64,000 nt of DNA from Streptomyces sp. F001 (GTDB lineage Bacteria; Actinomycetota; Actinomycetes; Streptomycetales; Streptomycetaceae). The position numbers were made by a program, and so were the translations under genes. Shown in pieces: positions 63,557 through 64,000 of the stretch. A model generated the notes under the pieces. The model saw only the letters and a program-made list of their open reading frames with translations, made no database searches and was not told where the DNA came from. The stretch spans positions 372,001-436,000 of the forward strand of contig NZ_QZWF01000002.1 in assembly GCF_004187715.1 (NCBI RefSeq). Reading direction: 5' to 3'. Positions within the stretch are counted from its first letter, which is position 1; each line of letters opens with the position of its first letter.

Positions 63557-64000
63557 AGAGCCCGCGCGACGAGGAGGGCGACGTCGTCGTGGTCGTCGGG
63601 GTGGCGCAGGCCGTACAGCAGGAGGTCGCAGATCTCCTCGAGGGGCCGCTCGGGTTCGTCGAGGAAGTCGAGGAGGACGTTCAGGCGGTCGTCGATCGCG
63701 TGGTGCCGGGTCTCGACGAGGCCGTCGGTGTAGAGGGCCAGCAGGTCGCCGGGGCCGAGGTCGGTGGTGGTGGTCTCGAACGGGACGCCGCCGACGCCGA
63801 GCGGTGCTCCGGACGGCAGCTTCAGCAGTACGGGGGCCTGGCCGGGGCGGGACAGCGCGGGCGGCATGTGTCCCGCGTTGGCGATACGGCACTGCCTGGT
63901 GTGGGGGTCGTACACGGCGTACAGGCAGGTGACGATGTAGTGCTCCAGCTCGCAGGTGATCTTGTCCAGGTGCTGGAGCACGGCGCTGGGTTCCAGGTCG
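63553..64000 (-). CDS. PP2C (SpoIIE-type) phosphatase, C-terminal part only
   Basis: The frame runs off the right edge; about 149 C-terminal residues are visible. Seen: VTCLYAVYDPHTRQCRIANA, GHMPPALSRPGQ, GDLLALYTDGLVETR and HPDDHDDVALLVARAL, the second half of the PP2C catalytic domain with the Asp residues of TDG and DDVAL. The N-terminal sensor region, if any, lies outside. The same family occurs at 44249, and the GAF-PAS protein at 1-1196 could be another member. Confidence 0.87.
   Translation of the reverse strand, partial: DLEPSAVLQHLDKITCELEHYIVTCLYAVYDPHTRQCRIANAGHMPPALSRPGQAPVLLKLPSGAPLGVGGVPFETTTTDLGPGDLLALYTDGLVETRHHAIDDRLNVLLDFLDEPERPLEEICDLLLYGLRHPDDHDDVALLVARAL

Overview
The window looks like chromosomal DNA of a Streptomyces or very close relative. 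Coding DNA is very GC-rich with strong third-position bias, GTG and TTG starts follow purine-rich ribosome sites, and the gene content is typical: a whiE-type spore-pigment locus, streptogrisin-like secreted proteases, class F sortase, SpoIIE-type phosphatases, LAxTG surface proteins, a CsbD protein, and rare TTA (bldA) codons in two genes. I saw no rRNA, tRNA, CRISPR array or phage module.

Layout. 1-7.3 kb: an edge-truncated GAF-PAS sensor, an epoxide-hydrolase-like enzyme, a lipoprotein, a fructosamine-kinase-like protein and a methyltransferase. Next come a small inverted-repeat element, a frameshifted aldo/keto reductase, an alpha/beta hydrolase and CsbD. 7.3-11.2 kb: an exported M15 peptidase, a patch of broken polyketide-synthase and AMP-ligase fragments, and an APC permease. 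11.4-17.9 kb: a streptogrisin with a chitin-binding-like tail, an overlapping nucleotidyltransferase/BON/metallophosphoesterase operon divergent from a TPR protein, and a secreted beta-helix protein. 18-27.9 kb: the spore-pigment region. An O-methyltransferase converges on a seven-gene operon in exact whiE ORFI-VII order. The FAD hydroxylase (ORFVIII counterpart) lies upstream, separated from the operon by a class F sortase and a repeat-rich surface protein.

27.8-35 kb: a LacI regulator carrying a second copy of the small repeat at its 3' end, a divergent exported PA14-GH2 glycosidase with a TTA codon and LacI-type operator, a second streptogrisin-like protease with a CebR-like palindrome, and an ABC exporter. 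35.4-42.9 kb: a 1325-residue exported metallophosphoesterase with three copies of a cysteine-paired module and a possible PHO box, a HupE/UreJ-like membrane protein, an exported protein and a diacylglycerol-kinase-like enzyme. 43-50 kb: a membrane acyltransferase, a PP2C phosphatase beside a MASE1 sensor, a long-form GAPDH and a DUF1996 protein with an LADTG sorting signal.

50-64 kb: MOSC and TetR genes divergent from a saccharopine-dehydrogenase-like reductase, phosphoglucomutase, a glutamine amidotransferase and DUF5701 divergent from a TetR, a zinc-ribbon-like protein and GalU, a broken coiled-coil gene, pyruvate carboxylase, a methyltransferase, and an edge-truncated PP2C phosphatase. Pgm and GalU together would make UDP-glucose. 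GAPDH and pyruvate carboxylase fit gluconeogenic or anaplerotic carbon flow. All functions are inferred from translated sequence and motif recognition; no database search was run.
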